In this document: piece after piece, positions 23,613 to 29,956 of the stretch
Layout of the letters: each line of letters starts with the position of its first letter
Position numbering within the stretch: the first letter of the stretch is position 1
From: Halorussus litoreus
GTDB taxonomy: Archaea > Halobacteriota > Halobacteria > Halobacteriales > Haladaptataceae
Length of the DNA stretch: 36,801 nt
Reading direction: 5' to 3'
Assembly: GCF_003382685.1 (NCBI RefSeq)
Contig: NZ_QLVG01000056.1
Coordinates: 1 to 36,801, forward strand
Notes under the pieces: model-generated
Databases searched by the model: none
The model's input: only the letters and a program-made list of their open reading frames with translations
Told to the model about the DNA's origin: nothing
Made by a program: the position numbers and the translations under genes

Positions 23613-24786
23613 GTGGAACGTCCCGAACCGGGTGCTGTTCGGCTGGGGGAGCGTCGAGCAGGTCGGCGAGTACATAGCGGAGTTCGACGCCGAGCGAGCG
23701 CTCGTCGTGACGGACTCGGGAGTCGAAGCGGCCGGCGTCCTCGACCCGCTGCTCGAATCGATAGACGACGCCGGGAAGACCTACGAGGTGTGGGCCGGCG
23801 TCGAACCGGACCCGACGGACGAGGTAGTCCACGAGGCGGCCGCGGCCTACCACGAGGCTGACGCCGATCTCGTCCTCGGCGTGGGCGGCGGGTCGTCCAT
23901 TGACACCGCGAAGGCCACCGCCATCCTCGCGACGAACGACGGCGGCATCCTCGACTACAAGGGAAGCGGCAACGTCTCGGACGAACTCCCGCCGACCGTC
24001 TACGTCCCCACGACCGCCGGGACCGGCAGCGAGGTCGGCCACTGGACCATCGTGAAGGACGCCGAGACGAACGTCAAGGAGGAGATCGGCGACGTGAAAC
24101 TGCTCGCCGACCTCGCGGTCGTGGACCCGGAGCTGACCGCCAGCGCGCCCGAACCGGTCAAGGCCGCGACCGGGATGGACGTGCTCACCCACGCGGTCGA
24201 GGCGTACGTCTCCATCAAGGCCCAGAGCCAGACCTCCGCGCTCGCGCTCGACTCCATAGAGAAGGTCGGTCGGTATCTGCCCCGCGCGGTCGAGTACCGG
24301 GGCGGCGACCGCGAGGCGCTCTCGAAGATGGCGCGGGCGAGCACGCAAGCCGGGATGGCGTTCAACGGCGCGGGACTCGGCGCTGTCCACGCCATCTCCC
24401 ATCAGATCGGCGGGAAGTTCGGCGTCCCACACGGACTCGCGAACGCCATCGTGCTGCCGTACGTGATGGAGTACAACCTGCCGCAGGTCCCCGAACTGCT
24501 GGTCGAGGTCGCGGAAGCGCTCGGTGAGGACGTCGACCGGTCGAAGCCCGCCAGCGTGGAGGCGTACAAGGCCGTCCGCGCGACGCGACGCCTCGCCGAG
24601 TCGGTCCGCATCCCGGAGACCCTCGCCGCGACCGACGCCGAGGCCGACGCGATTCCGGAGCTTGCCGAACAGGCGCTCGACGACGGGAGCCTGACCGGGA
24701 ACCCGCGGACGACGGAGCGGGAGGACCTCGAAGAGATTCTCGAAAACGCCTTCGCGGGCGAGTTCCGGTACGACAGCGTGCTCTGA
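23593..24786 (+). CDS. Iron-containing alcohol dehydrogenase
   Basis: A 397-residue group III (iron-dependent) alcohol dehydrogenase. It begins MTRDIQMWNVPNRVLFGWGS, has the cofactor motif GVGGGSSIDTAKA (97-109), TTAGTGSEVGHW and the metal ligands Asp196 and His200 (GMDVLTHAVEAY), His266 (GAVHAISHQIGGKFG) and His280 (GVPHGLANAIVLP), spaced as in 1,2-propanediol oxidoreductase FucO. It interconverts an alcohol and an aldehyde or ketone with NAD(P)H; the substrate is unassigned. It follows the aldehyde dehydrogenase by 132 nt, which contains TGATTTAAGC as a possible own promoter. Together the two could take an alcohol to an acid, or remove an aldehyde in either direction. Confidence 0.92.
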   Translation: MTRDIQMWNVPNRVLFGWGSVEQVGEYIAEFDAERALVVTDSGVEAAGVLDPLLESIDDAGKTYEVWAGVEPDPTDEVVHEAAAAYHEADADLVLGVGGGSSIDTAKATAILATNDGGILDYKGSGNVSDELPPTVYVPTTAGTGSEVGHWTIVKDAETNVKEEIGDVKLLADLAVVDPELTASAPEPVKAATGMDVLTHAVEAYVSIKAQSQTSALALDSIEKVGRYLPRAVEYRGGDREALSKMARASTQAGMAFNGAGLGAVHAISHQIGGKFGVPHGLANAIVLPYVMEYNLPQVPELLVEVAEALGEDVDRSKPASVEAYKAVRATRRLAESVRIPETLAATDAEADAIPELAEQALDDGSLTGNPRTTEREDLEEILENAFAGEFRYDSVL

Positions 24787-24842
24787 GGCGAACGCGACTC
24801 GTTCCGGTTTGAAAACACGTCGTAGTCGTGGCCGAGGGAGTA

Positions 24843-25112
24843 TCAGCAGTCGAGGGACGTTCCATTCCGAGGGTCGGCATTCTTGTTTTCAGTCCGGTAC
24901 GTCTCGGTAGCCGAAGCGAGATAATACGCAGTGACGACGTGATCTAGGTGCTCGTCTGGCCCGTTAGACGACGAGCGCGTGGTTCCGAAGCGAGTTTCTA
25001 CTGCTAGATACACGCCTTCCGAACGTGATTCGGTGTCGAGGATTGCAGGCTCTACTGGGTCAGTTATCGTCTCGTCATCTTTAGTTACTATTCTTTGTTT
25101 CTCCCAACGACT
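24843..25112 (-). pseudogene. In-frame continuation of the membrane ORF beyond a TGA
   Basis: Directly after the TGA that ends the small membrane ORF (25115-25113), the same frame stays open for 89 codons: SRWEKQRIVTKDDETITDPV, EPAILDTESRSEGVYLAVET, then a hydrophilic stretch to LDC and a TGA at 24843. Codons lack the strong G/C third-position bias of neighbours but are not random, with acidic halophilic composition. It has no start codon of its own. The simplest reading is a cytosolic tail of one longer protein (about 161 residues) cut by a nonsense change. Confidence 0.5.
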
Positions 25113-25328
25113 TCACTGGGGATCGATCATCCACGTGACGATTGGCAAACCAAGAATCGCAACGAGTAGGACGAGTAATGTGGGTATGTTTTCAAGGCGA
25201 CAATAATAGTAATGCGGGCCGGTAGATAAGCAGGAAGCCTTCGGGAAGAATAGAGTCGGAACTAGGATAAAAGCAAGAATGGCTACTGAAAGGACAATAG
25301 TTGCTTTTTTAATATTACTAAGGGGCAT
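25113..25328 (-). CDS. Small two-helix membrane protein, AT-rich, probably truncated
   Basis: A 71-residue protein from the ATG at 25328: MPLSNIKKATIVLSVAILAF, a helix at residues about 8-29, a short loop with two cysteines (KASCLSTGPHYYYCRLENI) and a second helix at about 47-66 (IPTLLVLLVAILGLPIVTW), then MIDPQ and a stop. Base composition and codon use are markedly AT-richer than the flanking genes, a sign of transferred DNA. The frame could be extended upstream to 25538 but that part crosses the PHP gene promoter and looks non-coding. The following 89 open codons suggest this is the anchor part of a longer protein. No family is recognised. Confidence 0.55.
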   Translation of the reverse strand: MPLSNIKKATIVLSVAILAFILVPTLFFPKASCLSTGPHYYYCRLENIPTLLVLLVAILGLPIVTWMIDPQ

Positions 25329-25452
25329 GGTGTGTTGAGTACGGGGGTTCAGTGTATGTGAATCGCTTGGCAGTTCTGGCCGCTCGATATTCGAGTTTTC
25401 AACTGAGGGGCCTGTCGAGAGACCTTTTCGCCAATTCGGGTAGTAGTATAGT

Positions 25453-25516
25453 AAACTTATACTTATTGGTCCTCCCGTATTTGGACAGGCCGTACTCCCA
25501 GACCGGGGCGTTTTTG
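25453..25516 (+). promoter_or_regulatory. Candidate promoters for the PHP / asparagine-synthetase-like pair
   Basis: AAACTTATACTTATT (25453-25467) is a strong A/T patch resembling BRE plus TATA, 75-88 nt from the GTG start. TTTTTG (25511-25516), about 27 nt from the start, would allow a leaderless transcript. Either or both could act. Confidence 0.4.
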
Positions 25517-25540
25517 CCACCCCCATCCGAACCATCACCC

Positions 25541-26224
25541 GTGCTATCGGTCGAGCTTCACGCCCACTCGTCGCTGTCGTACGACGGTCGGGACGACGTC
25601 GACCTGCTGCTGGAGCAGGCCGCCGCCGTCGGGCTGGACGCGCTGGCGATCACCGACCACGACGAGATCGACGCGAGCCTCGACGCCGCGGCGAAGGCCG
25701 CCGACTACGGGCTCGTCGGGATTCCGGGGATGGAGGTGAGTTCCGCAGCGGGTCACGTGCTCGCGCTGGGCGTGCGCGAGCGGGTCCCCGCGGGGCTGTC
25801 GTTCGTCGAGACGCTCGACCGCATCCGCGAGCAGGGCGGCGTCGCGGTCGTACCCCACCCGTTCCAGAAGTCCCGGAGCGGCGTGATGGCGAAGATCGGC
25901 GAGGAGGAACTCACCGAGGCCGACGCCATCGAGGTGTACAACTCCCGGCTGCTGACCGGCCGGGGCAACCGGAAGGCCCGGCGGTTCGCCGAGCGCCACG
26001 GCCTGCCCCAGACCGCGGGCAGCGACGCCCACATCAGCGAGATGGTCGGACAGGCGGTCACGCTCATCGACGCCGACGAGCCGACCGCCGAGGCGGTGCT
26101 CGACGCCATCCTCGACGGTCGGACCAGCGTCGAGGGCAAGCGCACCCCGTGGCACGTTAGCTTCCGGCAGGCCGCGGGCGGGGCCAAGCGCCGCGTGAAG
26201 AACCGCCTGGCGAGCTTCTGGTGA
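25541..26224 (+). CDS. PHP-domain metal-dependent phosphoesterase
   Basis: A 227-residue PHP protein. Metal-binding motifs: ELHAHSSLSYDG at the N-terminus (HxH), AITDHDEID, GMEVSS, VPHPFQKSRSG and GSDAHISEMVG near the end. PHP domains hydrolyse phosphoesters, such as nucleoside 3',5'-bisphosphate or 5'-nucleotide substrates in the YciV/RnaAM type, and histidinol phosphate in others; the exact substrate is not determined here. The start is taken as GTG at 25541, since the conserved LSVELHAHS begins there and the upstream open frame is AT-rich, promoter-like DNA. Its TGA overlaps the ATG of the next gene by one base, so the two are translationally coupled. Confidence 0.88.
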   Translation: MLSVELHAHSSLSYDGRDDVDLLLEQAAAVGLDALAITDHDEIDASLDAAAKAADYGLVGIPGMEVSSAAGHVLALGVRERVPAGLSFVETLDRIREQGGVAVVPHPFQKSRSGVMAKIGEEELTEADAIEVYNSRLLTGRGNRKARRFAERHGLPQTAGSDAHISEMVGQAVTLIDADEPTAEAVLDAILDGRTSVEGKRTPWHVSFRQAAGGAKRRVKNRLASFW

Positions 26225-27474
26225 TGCCCGACGACGAATCGAAGGAAAGCGACCACTCGCAGGCCGAAAGCGCTGCCAGAATCCGTGGCGTGCCGGTCGA
26301 ACTCGTCGAGCGAGCGGTCGCGGAGGGAAACCCGCTGCCGGGCGCGAGGGCGGACCTACGTCCGGACGAGCGGACTGCTGGCTCGCTCGCGCCCGCAGAC
26401 GCGGGCGCGAGCGAGCCAGCAGTCCGCGGATTCGCCGGGCGGCTTCCCGACGGTCGCCTCGTCCGCGACGTGCTGGGTCGCCAGCCGATCTTCGTGGAGC
26501 GAGGCGAGTCGGCCACGGCAGACGCCAGTTGGTCGTTCTCGCCCCACGACCTCGCCGCCCCCGAATCGCTTCCCGCGGGCCACGTTCTCGCTGTTGGGGA
26601 CTCTGCCGGAGACTCGAACTCCGAACAGCTGCTCTCGCTCCCCGACCCAGACCAGTTCGAGCGCGACGACGAAGCGGTCCAGCGAGTCCGAGATTCCCTC
26701 CGCGCGAGCCTCGACGCGGTCGGCGTTGACGGGCTGGCGGTCGCGTTCTCCGGCGGGGTCGACTCGGCAGTAGTCGCGAGTGCGTTCGACGCGCCCCTCT
26801 ACGTGGTCGGCTTCCCCGACAGCCACGACGTGGCGGCCGCGCGGCGCGCTGCCCGGCTGATGGACCGCGAGGACGACCTGCGGGTCGTGGAACTCGACGC
26901 CAGAGACGTCGAGCGCGCGGTGCCGACGGTCGCCCGTGCGACCGGCCGGACGAACGCGATGGACGTTCAGATCGCGATTCCGCTCTATCTCGCGGCAGAG
27001 CGCGCCGCCGCGGACGGCTTCGACCGGCTCGCCGTGGGACAGGGCGCGGACGAACTGTTCGGCGGGTACGCCAAGGTCGCCCGCGCGCCCGAGGACCCGC
27101 GCGTCGCGGCCGAGACCGTCCGCGGGGCCGCCCGCGAGATGGTCCGGAGCCTGCCCGGCCAGATCGAGCGAGACGTGCTCGCGCTCCGCGACGCCGGGGT
27201 CGAGCCGGTTGCACCGCTGCTCGACGACCGGGTGGTCCGCGCCGCGCTCCGGCTGCCGGGCGACCTGCTGGTCGACTCCCGTGGTGAGCGCAAGGCGGCG
27301 CTCCGGTTGGCGGCCCGCGAGTTCGTCCCCGACCCGGTGGCGTTCCGCGAGAAGAAGGCGGTCCAGTACGGGAGTCTGGTCGCACGCGAACTCGACCGGC
27401 TGGCCCGGCAGGCCGGGTTCAAGCGCCGGATGGACGACCACGTCTCGCAATTCGTCGAATCGCGCGTCGAGTGA
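26224..27474 (+). CDS. Asparagine synthetase-like protein (PP-loop ATPase domain)
   Basis: A 416-residue protein. The C-terminal half is an asparagine-synthase-type domain: PP-loop AFSGGVDSAVVASAF (about 174-188), TNAMDVQIAIPLYLAAE, GQGADELFGGYAKVAR (about 275-290) and PLLDDRVVRAALRLPGDLL. The N-terminal half is a short remnant where a glutaminase domain would be (IRGVPVELVERAVAEGNPLP, VRDVLGRQPIFVERG) without an N-terminal catalytic Cys, so it cannot use glutamine itself. It probably adenylates a carboxylate and joins an amine or ammonia; whether the product is asparagine is uncertain. A 27-bp-stem palindrome is translated within the N-terminal half. It is coupled to the PHP gene by a one-base overlap. 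Confidence 0.85.
   Translation: MPDDESKESDHSQAESAARIRGVPVELVERAVAEGNPLPGARADLRPDERTAGSLAPADAGASEPAVRGFAGRLPDGRLVRDVLGRQPIFVERGESATADASWSFSPHDLAAPESLPAGHVLAVGDSAGDSNSEQLLSLPDPDQFERDDEAVQRVRDSLRASLDAVGVDGLAVAFSGGVDSAVVASAFDAPLYVVGFPDSHDVAAARRAARLMDREDDLRVVELDARDVERAVPTVARATGRTNAMDVQIAIPLYLAAERAAADGFDRLAVGQGADELFGGYAKVARAPEDPRVAAETVRGAAREMVRSLPGQIERDVLALRDAGVEPVAPLLDDRVVRAALRLPGDLLVDSRGERKAALRLAAREFVPDPVAFREKKAVQYGSLVARELDRLARQAGFKRRMDDHVSQFVESRVE
26370..26427. repeat. 27-bp-stem perfect palindrome inside a coding gene
   Basis: Bases 26370-26396 are the exact reverse complement of 26401-26427, around the 4-nt loop AGAC. The arm begins GCGGACTGCTGGCTCGCTCG and ends CGCCCGC. It is in frame, encoding a surface-like Ala/Ser/Pro/Glu stretch (AGSLAPADAGASEPAV). 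A smaller hairpin CGGAC-CTAC-GTCCG precedes it at 26351-26364. A palindrome of this length cannot be explained by protein coding constraints. Confidence 0.95.
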
Positions 27475-27540
27475 GGGTCGAGGTGATGGGAGGCCGCGCT
27501 CGATTATCCTATCCACACCGCGCTCCATTACGCAAACCCA

Positions 27541-27704
27541 CCGGCGCACGCTGCGCGGCGCTCTCGTGCGCCGCGCAAAGCGTGCGAGGGACGAGGACTG
27601 CAGGTCGGAGCAACGCGGAGACCGAGGACCGCAGGAGGCTGGGGAGGTCTGCGGCCCGCGGTCGCGGTGCGTTCACGCCGAGGCGCAAGCAATAGATGGC
27701 TTCC
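27541..27704 (+). repeat. Family-1 structured dispersed repeat, copy E
   Basis: Outer stem CGCACGC (27545-27551) with GCGTGCG (27580-27586), inner GCGCGGCGC (27553-27561) with GCGCCGCGC (27568-27576), loop TCTCGT and 3' bulge AAA. The loop is identical to copy A while both stems differ by paired changes. GAGGGACGAG, GCAGGAGGCTGGGGAGG, GCGGTGCG and the right end TCACGCCGAGGCGCAAGCAA with ATAGATGGCTTC follow. It lies between the convergent asparagine-synthetase-like and NUDIX genes; the rest of 27475-27785 shows nothing further. Confidence 0.88.
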
Positions 27705-27785
27705 TCGCCACGTTCAACTCCGAATTCTCGAAGACAGACAATCAAAAAACTACGAAAGACCACAGAGAACTCCCGAATTCCCGGA

Positions 27786-28262
27786 CTAATATTCCGCCAC
27801 CTTCTCGATAGCCTCGACACCCAACTCGACGACCTCCGTCTCGATTTCGTCGCTCGCACGAAGCTCCGCAGACGTAAACCACTCCCACGCCTCGGCAGTC
27901 GCCTCATCGTGGCCCTCCGGCGCGATTTCACGACCCTCCACCTCCCCGAAGTACACGAAGTCGATGTGCTGGTGACCCACCTCACCGTCGGGATGCACGT
28001 TCACGTCGAACAGCATCACGTGCTCGGCGGGCGGTAGCTCCTTACCGGACTCAGCGTCGACGTTCGTCTCGGGTTCGAGCAGGTCCACGTCGAGGCCGAT
28101 CTCTTCGCGGACCTCGCGGCGGGCCGCCTCCCGCGGGAGTTCGTCGCGGTCGACGTGCCCGCCGGGCGCGACCCACTTGTCGAGGCGGTCGTGGTGGTGC
28201 AGGGCGAGCGCGCCGTCGTGGACGGCGTACACCGTCGCGGTAAAGTGGCGGGTCGTCTCCAT
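27786..28262 (-). CDS. NUDIX hydrolase
   Basis: A 158-residue NUDIX protein from the ATG at 28262 (METTRHFTATVYAVHDG). The NUDIX box is perfect: GGHVDRDELPREAARREVRE followed by EIGL, matching GX5EX7REUXEEXGU, which binds Mg for cleavage of a nucleoside diphosphate linked to another moiety. The flanking strands HHHDRLDKWVAPGGHV and HVMLFDVNVHPDGEVGHQHI are typical, and the substrate cannot be told. There is no signal peptide. The upstream in-frame ORF extension (to 28337) lacks family features. It precedes the TFB gene on the same strand in position, but is downstream of it in transcription with an 85-nt gap, so they may be co-transcribed. Confidence 0.9.
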   Translation of the reverse strand: METTRHFTATVYAVHDGALALHHHDRLDKWVAPGGHVDRDELPREAARREVREEIGLDVDLLEPETNVDAESGKELPPAEHVMLFDVNVHPDGEVGHQHIDFVYFGEVEGREIAPEGHDEATAEAWEWFTSAELRASDEIETEVVELGVEAIEKVAEY

Positions 28263-28347
28263 GCTCTGAGCAAGCGAGACGAGGGGCTTTCCGGTTACGG
28301 TTCCGGGTCGGCTACTCGGTTCGGACGACCGCGACAAAAACAGGAAT

Positions 28348-29358
28348 TCAGGGCGCGATAGTATCTTCCTTCGCTTCGAGGAGTTCGTGGTAGCGGTTTC
28401 TGATGGTGACCTCGCTGATGTCCGAGACCTCGCTGACCTCGCTCTGGGTCACCTTCTCGTTGCTGAGCAGCGCGGCGGCGTAGACGGCGGCGGCGGCGAG
28501 ACCGACCGGCGACTTGCCGCTGTGGATGCCCTTCTCGGTCGCGGTGTCGAGCAGGTCCCGAGCGCGGCGCTCGACCTCCTCGGAGACGCCCAGGTCCGAG
28601 ACGAACCGCGGGACGTAGCTCTTCGGGTCGGCGGGCTTGATCTCCAGATTCAGTTGGCGGACCACGTAGCGGTACGTTCGCGCGATCTCGTCCTTGTCGA
28701 CGCGCGAGACGTTGGTGATCTCGTCGAGGCTCCGCGGCGTGCCGGCCTGCCGCGCCGCGGCGTACAGCGCCGACGTGGCGACCCCTTCGATGGAGCGGCC
28801 GGGCAGGAGGTCCTCGTCGAGCGCGCGCCGGTAGATGACCGACGCGGTCTCGCGGACGTTGTCCGGGAGGCCGAGCGCGGAGGCCATCCGGTCGATCTCG
28901 CCGAGCGCCTGCTTCAGATTCCGCTCTTTTGAGTCGCGCGTCCTGAAGCGCTCGTTCCACTTGCGCAGGCGCTGCATCTTCTCGCGCTGGCGCGCGCCCA
29001 GCGAGTTGCCGTACGCGTCTTTGTCCTGCCAGCCGATGTTGGTCGACAGCCCCTTGTCGTGCATCGTGTTCGTCGTCGGTGCGCCCACGCGGGACTTCTC
29101 GTCCTTCTCGGCGGCGTCGAACGCGCGCCACTCCGGGCCGGGGTCGATCTGGTCCTCGGAGACGACGAGGCCGCACTCGGTGCAGACGGTCTCGCCGCGC
29201 TCGTCGTCGGTGGCGAGTCGGCTCCCGCACTCCGGACAGCGGTTCTGTTCGCGCTCTGCTTCCTGCTCGGATTCGCCCTCGCGTTCCGAGTGGTGTTTGC
29301 GCTCCGTTTCGTCGGCCGTTCGTTCGTCGTTCCGATCTCGAGTTCGTGTGTCGGTCAT
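28348..29358 (-). CDS. tfb: Transcription initiation factor IIB (TFB)
   Basis: A 336-residue archaeal TFB, which binds the TATA-bound TBP complex and BRE and recruits RNA polymerase. The zinc ribbon is CPEC (Cys41, Cys44) and CTEC (Cys59, Cys62). The B-finger/linker region SRVGAPTTNTMHDKGLSTNI follows, then two cyclin-like repeats (about residues 130-225 and 226-325), with YAAARQAGTPRSLDEITNVS in the first and YAAALLSNEKVTQSEVSEVS with the recognition helix in the second. The first 40 residues are a strongly charged, Glu/Arg-rich extension. Haloarchaea have multiple TFBs with different promoter choice; which paralogue this is cannot be told. A TATA-like CCTATAGCTA lies about 25 nt upstream of the ATG. 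Confidence 0.95.
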   Translation of the reverse strand: MTDTRTRDRNDERTADETERKHHSEREGESEQEAEREQNRCPECGSRLATDDERGETVCTECGLVVSEDQIDPGPEWRAFDAAEKDEKSRVGAPTTNTMHDKGLSTNIGWQDKDAYGNSLGARQREKMQRLRKWNERFRTRDSKERNLKQALGEIDRMASALGLPDNVRETASVIYRRALDEDLLPGRSIEGVATSALYAAARQAGTPRSLDEITNVSRVDKDEIARTYRYVVRQLNLEIKPADPKSYVPRFVSDLGVSEEVERRARDLLDTATEKGIHSGKSPVGLAAAAVYAAALLSNEKVTQSEVSEVSDISEVTIRNRYHELLEAKEDTIAP

Positions 29359-29462
29359 TGTGGGAGTTCGTCGGATAGCTATAGGCAGATGGTGGAATGT
29401 GCTGCAGTCGGGCCGCTCCGAAGGTCGGTCAGAAGACGATACGTTCTAGCGCCCGAACCAAC

Positions 29463-29469
29463 TTAAATA
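29463..29469 (+). promoter_or_regulatory. Orphan TATA box in the tfb-gatC gap
   Basis: TTAAATA in CCAACTTAAATACTG is a good archaeal TATA box. The predicted start point is near 29490, 170 nt before gatC, so it may serve a non-coding transcript or a long leader. A second TATA-like TTTTATATG (29580-29588) and GAAACCCTTAC (29627-29637, about 28 nt before gatC) are nearer to gatC. Confidence 0.45.
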
Positions 29470-29487
29470 CTGTGGCGTCCTCGGTAA

Positions 29488-29547
29488 CAGGCCGCGTTCG
29501 CGCTTCGGTCGACTTCGACCGGTCTTGCCGGTTGTACCTTCTATTTT
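29488..29547 (+). ncRNA. Candidate small RNA between tfb and gatC
   Basis: Downstream of the orphan TATA box are a hairpin CGGTCG-ACTT-CGACCG (29506-29521) overlapping an alternative ACCGG-TCTTG-CCGGT (29518-29532), then a T-rich run TTCTATTTT (29539-29547). Promoter, switching hairpins and a T-tract together suggest a short terminated transcript, or an attenuator if transcription runs on into gatC. No conserved RNA family is recognised and no expression data are available. Confidence 0.3.
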
Positions 29548-29659
29548 GCCCGCCCTACCGGACTGCTCGATTCACCAATCTTTTATATGAGAATAGAAGG
29601 CTGGCGGGGTCAGCGGTGGTATCGAAACCCTTACCGCCGGCCCACGGGTTGTACCCGGT

Positions 29660-29938
29660 ATGAGCGACACGTCCCCCGGTCCGGAGGAGGTCCGCCACGT
29701 GGCCGACCTCGCTCGCGTCGGCCTCGACGACGAGGAGGTCGAGCGGTTCACCGACCAGTTCGCGGACATCCTCGACTACTTCGAGACGCTCGAGGAAGTG
29801 CCGGAAGTCGACCGCGAGGCCGACCTCGTGAACGTGATGCGCGCAGACGAGGTGCGCGACTCGCTGACCCAGGAGGAGGCGCTGGCGAACGCGTCCGAGA
29901 CCGAGGACGGCTACTTCAAGGGACCGAACGTCTCGTAA
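29660..29938 (+). CDS. gatC: Asp-tRNA(Asn)/Glu-tRNA(Gln) amidotransferase subunit GatC
   Basis: A 92-residue GatC, the small subunit that wraps around GatA and stabilises the GatCAB amidotransferase. The pattern EEVRHVADLARVGLDDEEVE, then FTDQFADILDYFETLEEVPE and a C-terminal tail with DSLTQEEALANASETEDGYF and KGPNVS, is characteristic. It is followed after 18 nt by gatA, with gatB not in the window. The ATG at 29660 lies about 28 nt after GAAACCCTTAC, consistent with a leaderless start. Confidence 0.93.
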   Translation: MSDTSPGPEEVRHVADLARVGLDDEEVERFTDQFADILDYFETLEEVPEVDREADLVNVMRADEVRDSLTQEEALANASETEDGYFKGPNVS

Positions 29939-29943
29939 CTTCT

Positions 29944-29948
29944 GGAGG
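29944..29948 (+). promoter_or_regulatory. Shine-Dalgarno motif for gatA
   Basis: GGAGG lies 8 nt before the gatA ATG, within the 18-nt gatC-gatA gap. It shows that the second gene of this operon is started by internal ribosome binding, while most genes here appear leaderless. Confidence 0.7.
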
Positions 29949-29956
29949 ATTCACGC

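Noticed and set aside
21874-24432. 852-codon minus-strand frame opposite the aldehyde and alcohol dehydrogenases
   Set aside because: His/Arg/Val-rich antisense shadow typical of GC-rich genes; both plus-strand enzymes are certain.
24979-25206. Plus-strand 75-codon frame in the AT-rich block
   Set aside because: Overlaps the two-helix membrane ORF and its in-frame continuation on the other strand; no domain or promoter.
25544-27385. 613-codon minus-strand frame opposite the PHP and asparagine-synthetase-like genes
   Set aside because: Pro/Arg-rich shadow lacking any motif.
29600-29660. tRNA-like sequence before gatC
   Set aside because: No cloverleaf, no T-arm consensus GGTTCGAATC, no acceptor pairing.
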